DNA of 64,000 nucleotides from Lunularia cruciata (GCA_948567375.1 OX419760.1:24056001-24120000), one strand, 5' to 3'. Shown: positions 24,720-35,054, counted from the stretch's first letter. Notes: generated by a model from the sequence alone, not told the origin. Numbers and translations: made by a program.

Positions 24720-25373
24720 TATATACATCGCTACACAACATACATTGCTGTCAACATCATACACTATAGACACATAACTCACACATAAGTCATACATAGA
24801 ATCTAAAATGCCACAATCAGTTCATTTACACCACTCGAATCAATTCAACTCATATCAATACTTGATCTATCACTCTATAAACTGCCAATAACCGAGCACT
24901 GAATATAGTCAAGCCACACTCACTCTAGCTAAGAGTATCCAGGTGATGCTTGCTGGCCTCTATCCACCATAACCAAGAACTCGAAGACTCAACATCAGAG
25001 AAATGAGCTCTTTGGAGTTGCACTTCAAAACTATACCCCCTAGACTTGAGCTAGGTCTCAAACCCTAATGGTCCCACTGACGACACACTCAACGGTGTGA
25101 ATGGTGCAAAGTGATGGTGGGCCATACCATGAAGTCAATACCCTAAACACAAAATCTGACCGTTGGAAAGTAGTTTACGAGTAATTGCTAAAATACCTCT
25201 AACTACTATCATTGCAACTCTAGTGTTCGAGCAATCTAGATGCGATACTACAAATGACGTGACAATTGTCATGCATATATACATCGCTACACAACATACA
25301 TCATTTTCAACATCATACACTATAGACACATAACTCATATATAAGTCATACATAGACTCTAAAGTGCCACAAT
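24720..25373. repeat. Pair of 100-bp direct repeats around an LTR copy
   Basis: About 100 bp at 24720-24822 and 25272-25373 are near identical (TATATACATCGCTACACAAC, CATCATACACTATAGACACA, AAGTCATACATAGA, GCCACAATC). They bracket the 450-bp Gypsy LTR copy between them. They are far too long for a target-site duplication, so unequal exchange or tandem LTR-flank duplication is more likely. Confidence 0.75.
24818..25263 (-). mobile_element. LTR of the older (outer) Gypsy element, 3' copy
   Basis: The block matches 35055-35501 over its length, sharing CACTCTAGCTAAGAG, TATACCCCCTAGACTTGAG, CTCAAACCCTAA(T/C)GGTCCCACTGAC, CTGACCGT(T/C)GGAAAGTAGT and AATACCTCTAACTACTATCA. Both end near GTGACA on the plus strand. 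The two copies bound the outer element whose minus-strand pol remnants lie at 25374-26223 and 33141-33251. The terminus at 24818 is blurred by the flanking 100-bp repeat. Confidence 0.7.
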
Positions 25374-25544
25374 CCCTATTTGGTGGTTAGGTCCCTCTAA
25401 ATCCAAATAACCATCTACTCCAAGTATATGGTATACCCTATGATGGGCAAAGATCAAGAGGTCGGGTGCTATTGAGCCCCATCGTTAATCGCATGTCTGC
25501 AATCTATACTATATAAAGGATGGTCTAGCTATAGGTCAAATATA

Positions 25545-25683
25545 TCTAAGGCATAACCACTGTCCATGAAGAACCACCGTTAGAGGAGGAGTCATCCATG
25601 CCATTTTCCATCATCTTGAACAACTATCATACACTAACATAGTAGCAGCTCCACCAAAAGAGCTACATAGCATACACCTCAAG
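25545..25683 (-). pseudogene. PHD-finger-like remnant
   Basis: One minus-strand frame reads LRCMLCSSFGGAATMLVYDS, then CSR.WKMAWMTPPL and a GQWLC end. Spacing fits a PHD finger: a first C-x2-C, a second pair with one Cys changed to Tyr, a W.M.(C to W)LTPPL core and a final W.C. Several zinc ligands are lost and one stop is present, so it is not functional. It directly follows the integrase C-terminal extension, suggesting that the outer Gypsy polyprotein once ended in a PHD module. Confidence 0.45.
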
Positions 25684-25826
25684 CTTGCACGTACAAGTGC
25701 CAAGCTTGGGTCCATAGTACCATCAATGTTTGGGAGTTGGTATCCATACAATTGCACACATGATCCTTCCAAACAACTCCATCACGTCCTTCTAGCACAA
25801 GGACTCTAGATGGCAAAACCTCGTGC

Positions 25827-25910
25827 ACTCTCAAGGTAGTGCGGCCAGTGGAAACATCAAGTGTTGTCACTCTCAAGGTAGTGCGGCCAGTGGAAACATC
25901 AAGTGTTGTC
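25827..25910 (-). repeat. Perfect 42-bp tandem duplication
   Basis: Units 25827-25868 and 25869-25910 are identical (beginning ACTCTCAAGGTAGTGCGGCC). The unit is 14 codons long, so the integrase-extension frame is kept. Perfect identity in a decayed element points to a recent slip. Confidence 0.95.
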
Positions 25911-26223
25911 AGTGTTTTTTGCTATAGATATACATGGTCACTTGGATCAAATTGAAATTGCTGGCTAAATCGGTAACCCATAGCCAACTAGGGTAACTAG
26001 AGATCCCAATCTCCCCAAGTGGTCTCTCTACAAACCATACTTCCACAATCCTCTCTTCATTGTTTGAACCACTCTCTTTGCTAAGCCATCTGCCTCAGGG
26101 TGATCTCGAGAGGTAGTATGATGATCAATCAAAGCCTTGCCCCACAAGACCTTAAACTCTCCTAAGAACTTTGTACCATGATAATTCAAAACCTCAATTG
26201 GTGCACCAAAATGACTAAGAACT

Positions 26224-26960
26224 TGTAATACCCCAAGGATCAGAGAAGAGAGAAAACACAGATTTCACACTCAATCATTCAATGCCCCAAAGGAGCACCT
26301 TCTCTTTATTATATAGACAAAGAGGATCTCCTCCAAGGAAGCTCCACCTTAGGATTAAGTACACAAATAGGTGATATGTCAGCAAGCTCCACCCTTGGAT
26401 TACTTACTTGGATGGGTGACATGTTGGTCCTGGTCCTATCTGGTTGGTCAAACAAGCTTTGACCAAAGAGAATCTTTTAGGGAATCTTCCTATAGGAATC
26501 TCATAATCACATGGGTGAGGTACCGTTGAAAAGCTCTTGACAAGACAAAGCAAAAGGGGAGGGAAAGCCGACCTTACCTCCATTGGGAGGAAGCATTTTG
26601 CACATTTCAAGGCCTAATTCATCCGTTTAGGCCTCCAAAATTACCTTCAAAAATTTTAGGCATATTTTGTTTCCTACTCTATTAGTAGAAGTCCCCTTTT
26701 GGTGACACCTCTTTCTGATCTGTTTATCCATCATGTATAGCATACATCCAGATGTTACCAAACCAATTCTCACCTTTAAATCATATGTCTAGCTATTGGT
26801 TCTAAGGTTTTCAAGTTTATTTTGGTTTTTGCCCTATTAGTAGAAATAGTCTTTTGGTGATACTTCTATCTGATCTATTTTGACCATCATATATAAAATC
26901 ATTCCATATGTTACAAAATTTAATTTCATATCTAGATCATGGCTAGCTCTTGGTATTACA
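26224..26960 (-). repeat. 3' LTR of the inner Gypsy
   Basis: About 737 bp, bounded by TGTAATACC and GGTATTACA. It contains two diverged copies of the internal block around TTTTGGTGA(C/T)AC, and matches the solo LTRs at 11605-12490 and 50364-51098. Confidence 0.9.
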
Positions 26961-26973
26961 AACCTTACTCTTT

Positions 26974-29900
26974 TTAAGATGTAACGTCCTCGTTGTGCAG
27001 TTGTTGCTCAAACACTTGCACCAACACTGGTGCATGTGTCAAATTGGCAGCAGGCTCCCATGTTGCTTCATAGAGGGGGTAACCTTTCCATTGTACTAAA
27101 TAGTCCACCCATGGATGGAAAGTACCACGCATGCATTTTTGGAGAATACGGTCCACTTCATATTCCTCCATGCCATCAATGAGTGTCGAACAAGGTCGAA
27201 TGTTTTGTGTGGAATGACATTGGCCTGATTGTAGTAGGGAAACATGGAACACTGGATGGATCTTCATGTGTGGTGGTAGCTTGAGAGGATAGGCCACAGT
27301 GCTGACTTGACAAAGAATCGAGAAAGGCCTAATAAAATGAGGTCTAAGCTTATGAGATCCAACTAATGTGAGGTTTGTTGTTGATAGCCACACCTGATCA
27401 CCAACATTGAACTCTATGTGCCTACGGTGTGCATCAACATACTGCTTCTGTCAATTTTGTGCAATTTGTAATATGTGCTTGGCACTCTCTACACCTTGTT
27501 GGATTCTAGAAACAAATGTGTTCATTGAGTTGACCTTGGTAGCCACCGGACGGATCTTCATCAAGCTAGAAGGTGTGAAGGAATGCTCACTATACATGAG
27601 GAAGAATGGAGTGACTTGGGTGGATGCATTCAATGGATTGTTGTAAGGAAATTCCACCAATGTGAGTAGGGTGTTTCACCTCTCTTGCTCTTCTAAGGTG
27701 AACGGCATAACATGTCTTCAATAATGCGATTAGCCTGCTCTATTTGTCCATTTGTTTGTGGGTGGTAAGCTATGGACCTGACCAACTTGGTTTTGAAGAA
27801 CCAAAGAGTGTTTGCCAAAACAAACTAGTGAATTGAGTGCTTCTATCAGTGATGATTACTCAAGACAAGCCATGGTGAGAGAAGATTGCATCTAAGTATA
27901 ATTGATCTAGTTGTGGAGCGGTCACATCCTTGGTGGTAGGGCGTACATGAATCATTTTGTTGAGCCGGTCCACAAAGATCATGATGGAGTCAAACCCTAA
28001 GGTGGTCTTGGGTAGTTCACAGACGAGATTCATACTCACCTATTCCCAACATTGGGCAGGAGTGGGGAGAGATTGAAGGAGCACTATAGGAGCTTGATTA
28101 GAAGCTTTGTTTTGTTGACAAAGTAGGTAGCTATGCACGTAGTCCATTATTTTGTTTTTCATCTTGGGCTAATAGTAATGGTACTAGATTGCATCCAAGG
28201 TCTTGTCCACTTCAACATGACCTGTAATGGCCGAATCATGACATTATGCAAGAATGGTGGTGCATAATTCGGGGACATTTGGGATCCATAATCTACCATC
28301 ACAAAAGGTGAGTCCTTGGGTGTTGGTGATGCCTTTGGATGATTGCGCCTCTACAATCTGTAGATCAGTTTTTGTAGCAACCAAAAGCTCTCACTAGAAT
28401 TCAAGGTTAATCTTAACCTTTGCCACCAAGTTGTTTGCCATTGGCATGCGGGTGAATGCATCTACAAGTTGCTCTTACCTTCCATGTAAGTGATTATCAT
28501 GTTGAAGCGTTATCGCCACTCTACCCACCAAATTTGGCAACAAGATAGATCCTTTTGCATCTCGAGGTAGACTAGAGGTTTATGGTCTGTCTCTATTACA
28601 AATGCCTTCTTGCTCAGATAGTGCTTCCAATGCTTGGTTGCAAGAATGATGGCCAGCTCTTCTTATTCTATGGTGTGGTAGTTGTGCTCTACCGGTAACA
28701 ACTTTCAAGAGAAATATGCAATTGGATGCCATCTGTCATGCCACTCTTGTTGTAGGACTGCTCCTATTGCTATGCTTGATGCATTTGTAGCCAACTTGAT
28801 TGGATGTTTTGGGTCATGCCACTTCAAGATTGGTGCATAGAGCAAGGCGGCTTTCAATTCTTGAAAGACCAACTCTTGTGTGGTTCCAATGTCCACTTCT
28901 TCTCCTTGCCAAGTAGTGTTGTTAAAGGCTTTGAAAGCTTGGAGAAGTCCTTGACAAATCTATGGTAGAATCCCGTCAACCCCAAGAAGCTCTTGAGTTG
29001 AGTCTGATCTTTTGGTGCACTCCATTTTTGAATGACCTCAATTTTATCAATCAATACTTGAATGCCATCTACACTTACTCTATGCCCCAAGTAGTCTACT
29101 TCAGACTTGCCAAACTTGCACTTTGAGATTTTAGCATACAATCAATTTTGTCTTAGAATCTAGAGGACTTCTCATAGATGTTGTTTGTGTGCCGTCATCG
29201 TGCTACTATATACTAAGATGTTGTCCAAGGAGATGATAATAGAATTATCCAAGTATGGATAAAATATGTCATTCATTAGACTCATGAAAGTGATAGGTAC
29301 ATTGGTGAGGCCAAAAGGCATCACCCGATACTTGAAGTGGCCATACCTAGTTCAAAAGGCAGTTTTGTACACATCCTCCTCTGCAATTTGGATTTGATTA
29401 TAACCACTCCGCAAGTCCAATTTGGTGAAGTATCTTGCTCCATGGAGTTGATCAAATAGGTCATTTATGTGAGGTAAGGGGTATTTATTCTTCACTGTTT
29501 GCTTATTGAGACCCCAATTGTCAATGCACATGCGCATTGTACCATCCTTCTTCTTCAAAAACAAGACATGAGCCCCATATGGTGATACACTAGGTTGGAT
29601 GAACCCTTTCTACAGCATCTCCTCAATTTGAGTCTTACACTCTTCTAACGCATGAGGTGATAGGCGATATGGGGCCTTACAAGGAGGTGCCTTCCCCGGG
29701 AGTGTCTCTTGAAACTCATCCACCACATCTTTCAATTTCTCAAGAACTTGTTCATCAAGTTGTGCACTCTAGACTTCTCTTATTAGAACCATGAAACATC
29801 TATCGGTCTTCTAGACAATTGTTGTTCCTATGACATACAAAGGCAGTTCTTGCTTGTGTGATTTTTTCTTTAACTCCAATGATTGACCATTGGTTGGTTC

Positions 29901-30246
29901 TCACTACTTTCTTCCTCCAATCTACCATAGGGTTGTAATGCTCCATCCATGGCATCCCTAAGATTGCATCATAAGGAACTAATTGTATCACTTGCCACTC
30001 AATGGCCTCCGGATATTCTCCTACAAAGAGTGTTATCTGTCTAGGTAATGATTCAATCCTCTCTGTTTGCCCGTTAGATAACTCTATTTCTTCATTCTCA
30101 TCCATTCCCAATCTTATTGCAATAGAGTGAGACAAGAAATTATCTGTTGCTCCTGGATCTATTAATACTCTCACTTGATTGCCTTCTAGGACTCCATTCA
30201 TAACAATCAATTGTGAGATTTCCTTTTGGGACCTTTGCGCACTCAT
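26974..30246 (-). pseudogene. Inner Gypsy pol: protease, RT, RNase H, integrase, chromodomain
   Basis: In minus-strand order: retropepsin motif LIDPGATDNFLSHSIAIRLG (29800-30246); [22 protein letters not shown] and [20 protein letters not shown] (29352-29564), with the catalytic box read as DNILVYS near 29215; RT end YLGHRVSVDGI..LTGFYHRFVKDFSKLSKPL (28854-29141); RNase H start ATNASSIAIGAVLQQE (28705-28896); integrase core SIMIFVDRLNKMIHVRPT near 27960; integrase tail (27451-27660); and a chromodomain EEYEVDRILQKC..YLVQWKGYPLYEATWEP (26974-27393). Loss of the second catalytic Asp, stops between segments and frame changes mark it as inactive. The chromodomain places it with chromoviruses. Confidence 0.88.
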
Positions 30247-30274
30247 ATTCTTCCTTCACTTGCTTCTTTGCTTC

Positions 30275-30674
30275 TATAATAGTATGGATTTTAACGACGT
30301 AGCTATTAAGGCTAACAATGTAGGGAATAAGCCAAATTAGCCTAAAATATTCCAAAAGCATCTAAGAAGCTTCTTGGGAAGCTTCTCGACTAGTTAACTT
30401 GCACCCCAAGCAGGTAGCTTCTAGAAGCTATTAACTAGCTTAGCTTGCACGCCAAGTTGGCAGCTTCTAGAATGAAGCTTCTTGAGAAGCTTCCTAGTTA
30501 ACTTGGCTTGCACTCTAAGAAAGTGGCTCAAGGAAGCTTCTTGAAGGGCCTTGTATGCTACCTTTAAATACAAAAGCCGAAGCTAATGCTAGACATTTGG
30601 AGTTTTCACTCATTCAAGTGTCCCAATGTGGGTTTCCATTCTCTTATTTCTCTCCTCGGATTTGGTCTTTTATA
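30275..30674 (+). mobile_element. Solo LTR of a third family, inserted in the inner Gypsy
   Basis: The copy runs from TATAATAGTATGG to TCTTTTATA and is flanked by a perfect GCTTC target duplication (30270-30274 and 30675-30679). It matches 45963-46407 and 49969-50335. It is full of GAAGCTTC and TTCTAGAA units. It lies between the gag zinc knuckle and protease of the inner Gypsy, so it is younger than that element. Orientation is by analogy to its relatives and could be the reverse. Confidence 0.88.
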
Positions 30675-30844
30675 GCTTCCTTATTGAGCCAAGAAGGCAA
30701 TGAGGTACATTTACTGGCGATCTTTGTTTTCCAAAGTGATTTCCACCTCCTCCTCTTTAGTGTGCCTCTCCATGTTGTTCAAAGATCGGTTATATGAAGG
30801 CCGAGGGCCTCTAGGGAAATGAGCATGATAGTTGGTAGATACGT

Positions 30845-31802
30845 GCTCAATACGGCCACAATTGTAACAATTGTGTTGTTCTCCTCAAGTTCCTTCTCCT
30901 TGTAGGACTCCATCCCTTCATTCTTCTATCTGTCCACGCTCTCCTTGAAGCGGTTGTGCTCCTTGATCTCAAAATCAAAAGTTGCCCAATTCCATTGGTA
31001 TTGGTCCACCCATATGTGGCATTTCAGCCCAATAATGTTGAGGTGGAACTACTCCTTCACCTCCACCCAATGCTCCTACTATTCTCTATGCACAAGCAAT
31101 GGCTTCAAATATCATGCAAGGATTTTGCACCATGACTTCTTGGTGAATCCGCTCTTTCAACCCTTGTTTGAAATTATTGAGAGCCTCTACTGGACTCATG
31201 TTGGTTATTGCGACTTTTAGATCCAGAAATACCTCCACATACTCTTGTATGTTGTTCTTCTGTCTCAATCTCCATAGTCGGATTTGGGCCATTTGCACAG
31301 AATCCATCAATTGGAAATTCTTCAATCCTTCTTGTAGTGTCTACGTGACCTCCCTTCTCTATGCCAACATGGATTGTTCCCAAGCATTGTACCATGTGAA
31401 GGCTTTATTGGTCAAGTACCCACATGCAAACACGCCTACAGCATGCTCCGGATCTCTATTGAGAAAATATTGATTCATTCTTGAGATCTAATTTTCCACT
31501 ACTTCCATCATACGCTGCCCCTTCTAAGGCTCGATGTTGCAGGTCTTCTTCATCCGGCATGGCAATGTGGCTTCATTGTTGATAGGGTTTGTAGGCACGG
31601 GTGCGTCTCCAAGTACTTTAGTTGTAGGTACTGGGTTTTGAGATGGCTCTTCTTCTTGCATTGCTTGATCATTCTTGAGGATCTGCACTTGACTTTGTAA
31701 TGTCTCCATGGTCATCTTAATCTCCCAAAATTCATTCAACATCCATTGCATTCGTTGCACCAACTCTTGCAATTGTGGATCCATGGTTCTTGCAACACTC
31801 AA
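30845..31802 (-). pseudogene. Inner Gypsy gag
   Basis: The minus-strand frame 31524-31802 starts MSVARTMDPQLQELVQRMQW, a gag-like coiled N-terminus. The frame 31086-31325 carries the gag core (VEVFLDLKVAITNMSPVEAL then FKQGLKERIHQEVMVQNP). Near 30850-30870 a knuckle reads CYNCGRIEHVSTNY, a CCHC zinc knuckle whose last Cys is Tyr. Frame breaks separate these parts. Confidence 0.75.
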
Positions 31803-32311
31803 TTGCTAATGTCTACTTCAATACATAGTCAATATGATTGTTGTGGAAGGTATGCAAACTATCAGAACTACCATTGGGACCTCTGAAGCTATCACTCGTT
31901 GATAATAATCCTCACCAAAATTCCTAATCACAAAATCTCTAAATTCACTTTTGGTCTCACTACATAACAAATTTCTACTTGAGTGTTGAAAGGGAGAGGA
32001 TTTGGGACATTCACATTCATAACATCATAATAGAATGTAGATTGTCAAATCCCATTCTCTATCGTATACCACCATAGGTAGAATCATCGGGTTTGGTGAG
32101 TTCATCACCATGTCCATGAATTTTGCTCCAAAGTGATAAACTAGCTATACTCTCATTTGCTCATACTAGATATACATAACCTTGATGTGGAATGGATTCA
32201 AGAATTGAAAGCTAGGTACGGAAAATTGTCCTCTCGGTGCATCTATCCCATCCGCTCTCTAAAGTCCTTCCTAAGTCTAGCAATTACTCTATGTTCTCCA
32301 CCTCAAATTAC

Positions 32312-32361
32312 TCAATTTCAATAGTTTGTGTTCTTCCAAGAACACAAACTATTGAAATTGA
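32312..32361. repeat. Perfect 24-bp palindrome in the inner Gypsy leader
   Basis: Arms 32312-32335 and 32338-32361 are exact reverse complements around CC (core GTTTGTGTTCTT CC AAGAACACAAAC). It lies 25 bp inside the primer-binding site, in the untranslated leader of the element RNA. Confidence 0.95.
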
Positions 32362-32398
32362 TCCACTCTCTTGGACTAAACACTTGCTCTGATACCAT

Positions 32399-33140
32399 TG
32401 TAATACTCTGAGGACAAGAGAAGAGAAAAAAAACACAGATCTCACACTCAATCATCCAATGCCCCAAAGGAGCACCTTCTCTTTATTATATAGACAAAGA
32501 AGATCTCCTCCAAGGAAGCTCCACCATAGGATTAGGCACATAGATAGGTGACATGTCATCAAGCTCCACCCTTGGATTACTTACTTGGATGGGTGACATG
32601 TTGGTCTTAGTCGTATCTGGTTGGTCAAACAAGCTTTGACCAAAGGGAATCTTTTAGAGAATTTTCTTGTAGGAATCTCATAATCATGTGGGTGAGGTAT
32701 CATTGGAAAGCTCTCAACAAGACAAAACAGAAGAGGAGGGAAGGCCAACCTTCCAGTTTTTGAAGGAGGGGGAATTTGTACATTTTTTAGGCCTAATTCA
32801 TCCGTTTAGGCCTCCAAAATTACCTTCAAAGATTTCAAGCATATTTTGGTTCCTACTCTATTAGTAGAAGTCTCCTTTTGGTGATACCTCTTTCTAATTT
32901 TTTAGTCCATCATGTATAACATCCATCTAGATGTTACCAAACCAGCTCTCACCTTTAAATCATATGTCTAGCTATTGGTTCTAAGGTTTTCAAGTCTATT
33001 TTGGTTTTCTGCCTTATTAGTAGAAGTACTCTTTTGGTGATATTTCTATCTGATCTATTTTGACCATCATATATAACATCATTCCAGATGTTACCAAACC
33101 AAATTTCATATCTAGATCATGGCTAGCTCTTGGTATTATA
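32399..33140 (-). repeat. 5' LTR of the inner Gypsy
   Basis: About 742 bp from TGTAATACTC to GGTATTATA, paired with 26224-26960. The plus-strand inner side touches the iMet-type primer site at 32386-32397. Promoter elements were not assigned. Confidence 0.9.
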
Positions 33141-33251
33141 GAACCCAATCCAAGAACAAGTAAGTTGTCCATTCATTGGACTTGTCAGGAAGTACCACAA
33201 ACTCAATCCACTTGGAGAAGTGCTCCACCATCACCAAAACATATTGTCAAT
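33141..33251 (-). pseudogene. Outer Gypsy integrase fragment
   Basis: The minus strand encodes YVLVMVEHFSKWIEFVVLPD, then a short stretch ending FLDWV, an integrase core start. It joins in frame with VLSHFGAPIEV at 26223 if the inner element is removed. On its other side it abuts the truncated LTR at 33252, so the remainder of this pol was deleted. Confidence 0.75.
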
Positions 33252-33665
33252 GCAAGGGGGAGGGAAGGCCAACCTTTCATCCCAAGAAGGGGAAGAATGT
33301 ACACATTTTCAAGGCCTAATTCATCCGTTTAGGCCTCCAAAATTGCCTTCAAAGATTTCAGGCATATTTTGGTTCCTACTCTATTAGTAGAAGTCCCCTT
33401 TTGGTGATATCTATTTCTAATCTGTTTAGTCCATCATGTGTAACATCTTTCCAGATATTATTAAACCAATTCTCACCTTTAAATCATATGTCTAGCTATT
33501 GGTTCTAAGGTTTTCAAGTCTATTTTGGTTTTTGCCCTATTAGTAGAAATACTCTTTTGGTGATACTTCTATCTAATCTATTTTGACCATCATGTATAAC
33601 ATTATTCCAGAGGTTACTAAACCAAATTTCACATCTAGATCATTTGGCTAGCTCTTGGTATTACA
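33252..33665 (-). mobile_element. Truncated LTR of the chromodomain Gypsy family
   Basis: The sequence matches the second half of the inner Gypsy LTR (AGGCCTAATTCATCCGTTTA onward) and ends GGTATTACA at 33665. Its first half is missing and no target duplication is seen. It sits only 111 bp from the inner element's 5' LTR, so deletion by recombination between LTR copies is plausible. Confidence 0.8.
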
Positions 33666-33830
33666 ATACTCCACCAAGAACCAACACCACCAAGTACCAA
33701 CACCAACTGAGCACCACCAAGTGCCAATACCAACGGAACACTACCCACTAATGTAACTCTAACTGAGACAAGTACACTAGGGGAAAGGGCAACTTGTAAC
33801 ATATCATCACAACACGTAGTCTCACGATCT

Positions 33831-34055
33831 GCAAGTCATCACTTCCTACCTCACCGGAAAGAAACAAATGTAGTTTGATTGGTCATCACTCTAGCCTCAC
33901 AATTTGCAAGTCATCACTTCCTACCTTACTGGAGAGAAACAAATGTAGTTTGATTGGTCATCACTCTAGCCTCACGATATGCAAGTCATCACTTCCTACC
34001 TCACCAAAGAGAAACAAAGGTAGTTTGATTGGTCATCACTCTAGCCTCACTATTG
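33831..34055 (+). repeat. Tandem repeat, 3 x 75 bp
   Basis: Units start at 33831, 33906 and 33981, each opening GCAAGTCATCACTTCCTACC and differing by a few bases. The period is 25 codons, so an open frame (33875-34150) repeats GHHSSLTICKSSLPT without known function. It lies within the body of the outer Gypsy, upstream of a degenerate ACCAA-rich patch at 33670-33740. Confidence 0.9.
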
Positions 34056-34342
34056 AGAGCACACTAGAGCACCAACGCTCAAAATTCAAGGCACCTCACC
34101 CAAACATGGTGCACAAACAAGAAGTAGAGAATGAGGGGGTCCAATCATAAGAAATTTAAACAAAAACCCTCCATCTCATAAAGCAACACAAGATTGACTT
34201 TGCCATCATTTAGCATATGACATAATAGGAGTTCCTATCTACATCCTAAGCTACCAAGATCACCAAGAATGGGATGAAACGTCCTTTCCTAGCCAAAGCT
34301 ATAAGTGTTTAGATAATAGTGAGCTAGTCACTAGGACAACAA

Positions 34343-34412
34343 GTGAGGGTGGATCAATTGGCTAGGGCACCAGTCCAAGAACCAAAGATCTAGGGGTCAA
34401 ACCCTATTGCAC
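34343..34412 (+). other. tRNA-like (SINE-head-like) segment
   Basis: An A-box-like TGGATCAATTGG (34350-34361) and a B-box-like GGGTCAAACCC (34394-34404) are spaced as in a tRNA-type Pol III promoter. The text between (GCACCAGTCCAAGAACC) resembles tRNA-derived SINE heads. No acceptor stem closes and no second copy was seen in this window, so a decayed SINE is the most I can claim. Confidence 0.35.
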
Positions 34413-35054
34413 ACAATCTAGTAAGATGGGCAGATTTTTCCAAACAACAACCAAGATCTACTCTAAACTAGCTAGCCTCATACCAGCAAGTTGGGCCTTC
34501 GTAGCCTCTCATAGCCCACAATCTATGCCTCAAAGCCTCTAAACGCTTAAATTTAGCCAAATGAGACCTTTCTTCTTGCCACTTTGAACCCTCTATAAAT
34601 TTTGCAAAACTCCTCCAACTCTGGCCAAAAATCTACAACTTCAAAACTCCTCCAAATTTGGCCAAAATCTGACGTAAAATTTGACAGAGACCCTAAAGTT
34701 GGTTGACCGCCAAATCCTCCGCTAACTTTCCACTCAAACCAAATTGAGATGACGGGTTTTTCCAAATCACAAATTCACAAGGATAGGTTCCCAACTCACA
34801 ACAAATTGATCTTGCTTTCATCTCCTGAACTCAAAATCAGAACCACTACTCAAAAATTGCTTCTCTTTGCTCAAAATTTGCCAACACTTCCGTACATCGT
34901 GTACCTCATTGATAAATCTGCATCAATCGACAAGCTTCTATACACCACAAAAAACTTGAATTTTGATCGAGCTACCAACTATCCACCAAGCTTGGAGATA
35001 CCACCAACACTCGTAGTTCTTGCACCTGATTTCCCCTTGACCTCACTTCTTTGA

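Larger units (their letters stand above)
25374..26223 (-). pseudogene. Outer Gypsy: integrase C-terminal half and downstream domain remnant
   Basis: On the minus strand 26223 down to about 25930 encodes an integrase core end: VLSHFGAPIEVLNYHGTKFL, then FKVLWGKALIDHHTTSRDHP and ADGLAKRVVQTMKRGLWKYG. The 25679-25876 frame continues with TTLDVSTGRTTLRVHEVLPS..LEGRDGVVWKDHVCNC, a known type of Gypsy C-terminal extension. A PHD-finger-like remnant follows in another frame. The integrase reading continues from 33141-33251 across the inserted inner element. Stops and frameshifts make it a pseudogene. Below 25545 nothing coding was seen. Confidence 0.7.
26224..33140 (-). mobile_element. Full-length chromodomain Gypsy LTR retrotransposon (inner element)
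   Basis: Its LTRs are 26224-26960 (3') and 32399-33140 (5'), both beginning TGTAATAC on the plus strand. The outer flanks GAACT (26219-26223) and GAACC (33141-33145) form a target duplication with one mismatch. A tRNA-iMet-type primer site (TGGTATCAGAGC on the minus strand, 32386-32397) lies one base from the 5' LTR, and a purine-rich tract lies beside the 3' LTR at about 26963-26975. Gag, protease, RT, RNase H, integrase and chromodomain remnants follow in Gypsy order. It is inserted in the integrase of an older Gypsy and itself contains a foreign solo LTR (30275-30674). Scattered stops show it is not autonomous now. Confidence 0.92.

Noticed and set aside
33831-34055. A CRISPR-like array
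   Set aside because: The 75-bp units are contiguous tandem repeats with no unique spacers, in a eukaryotic nuclear context.
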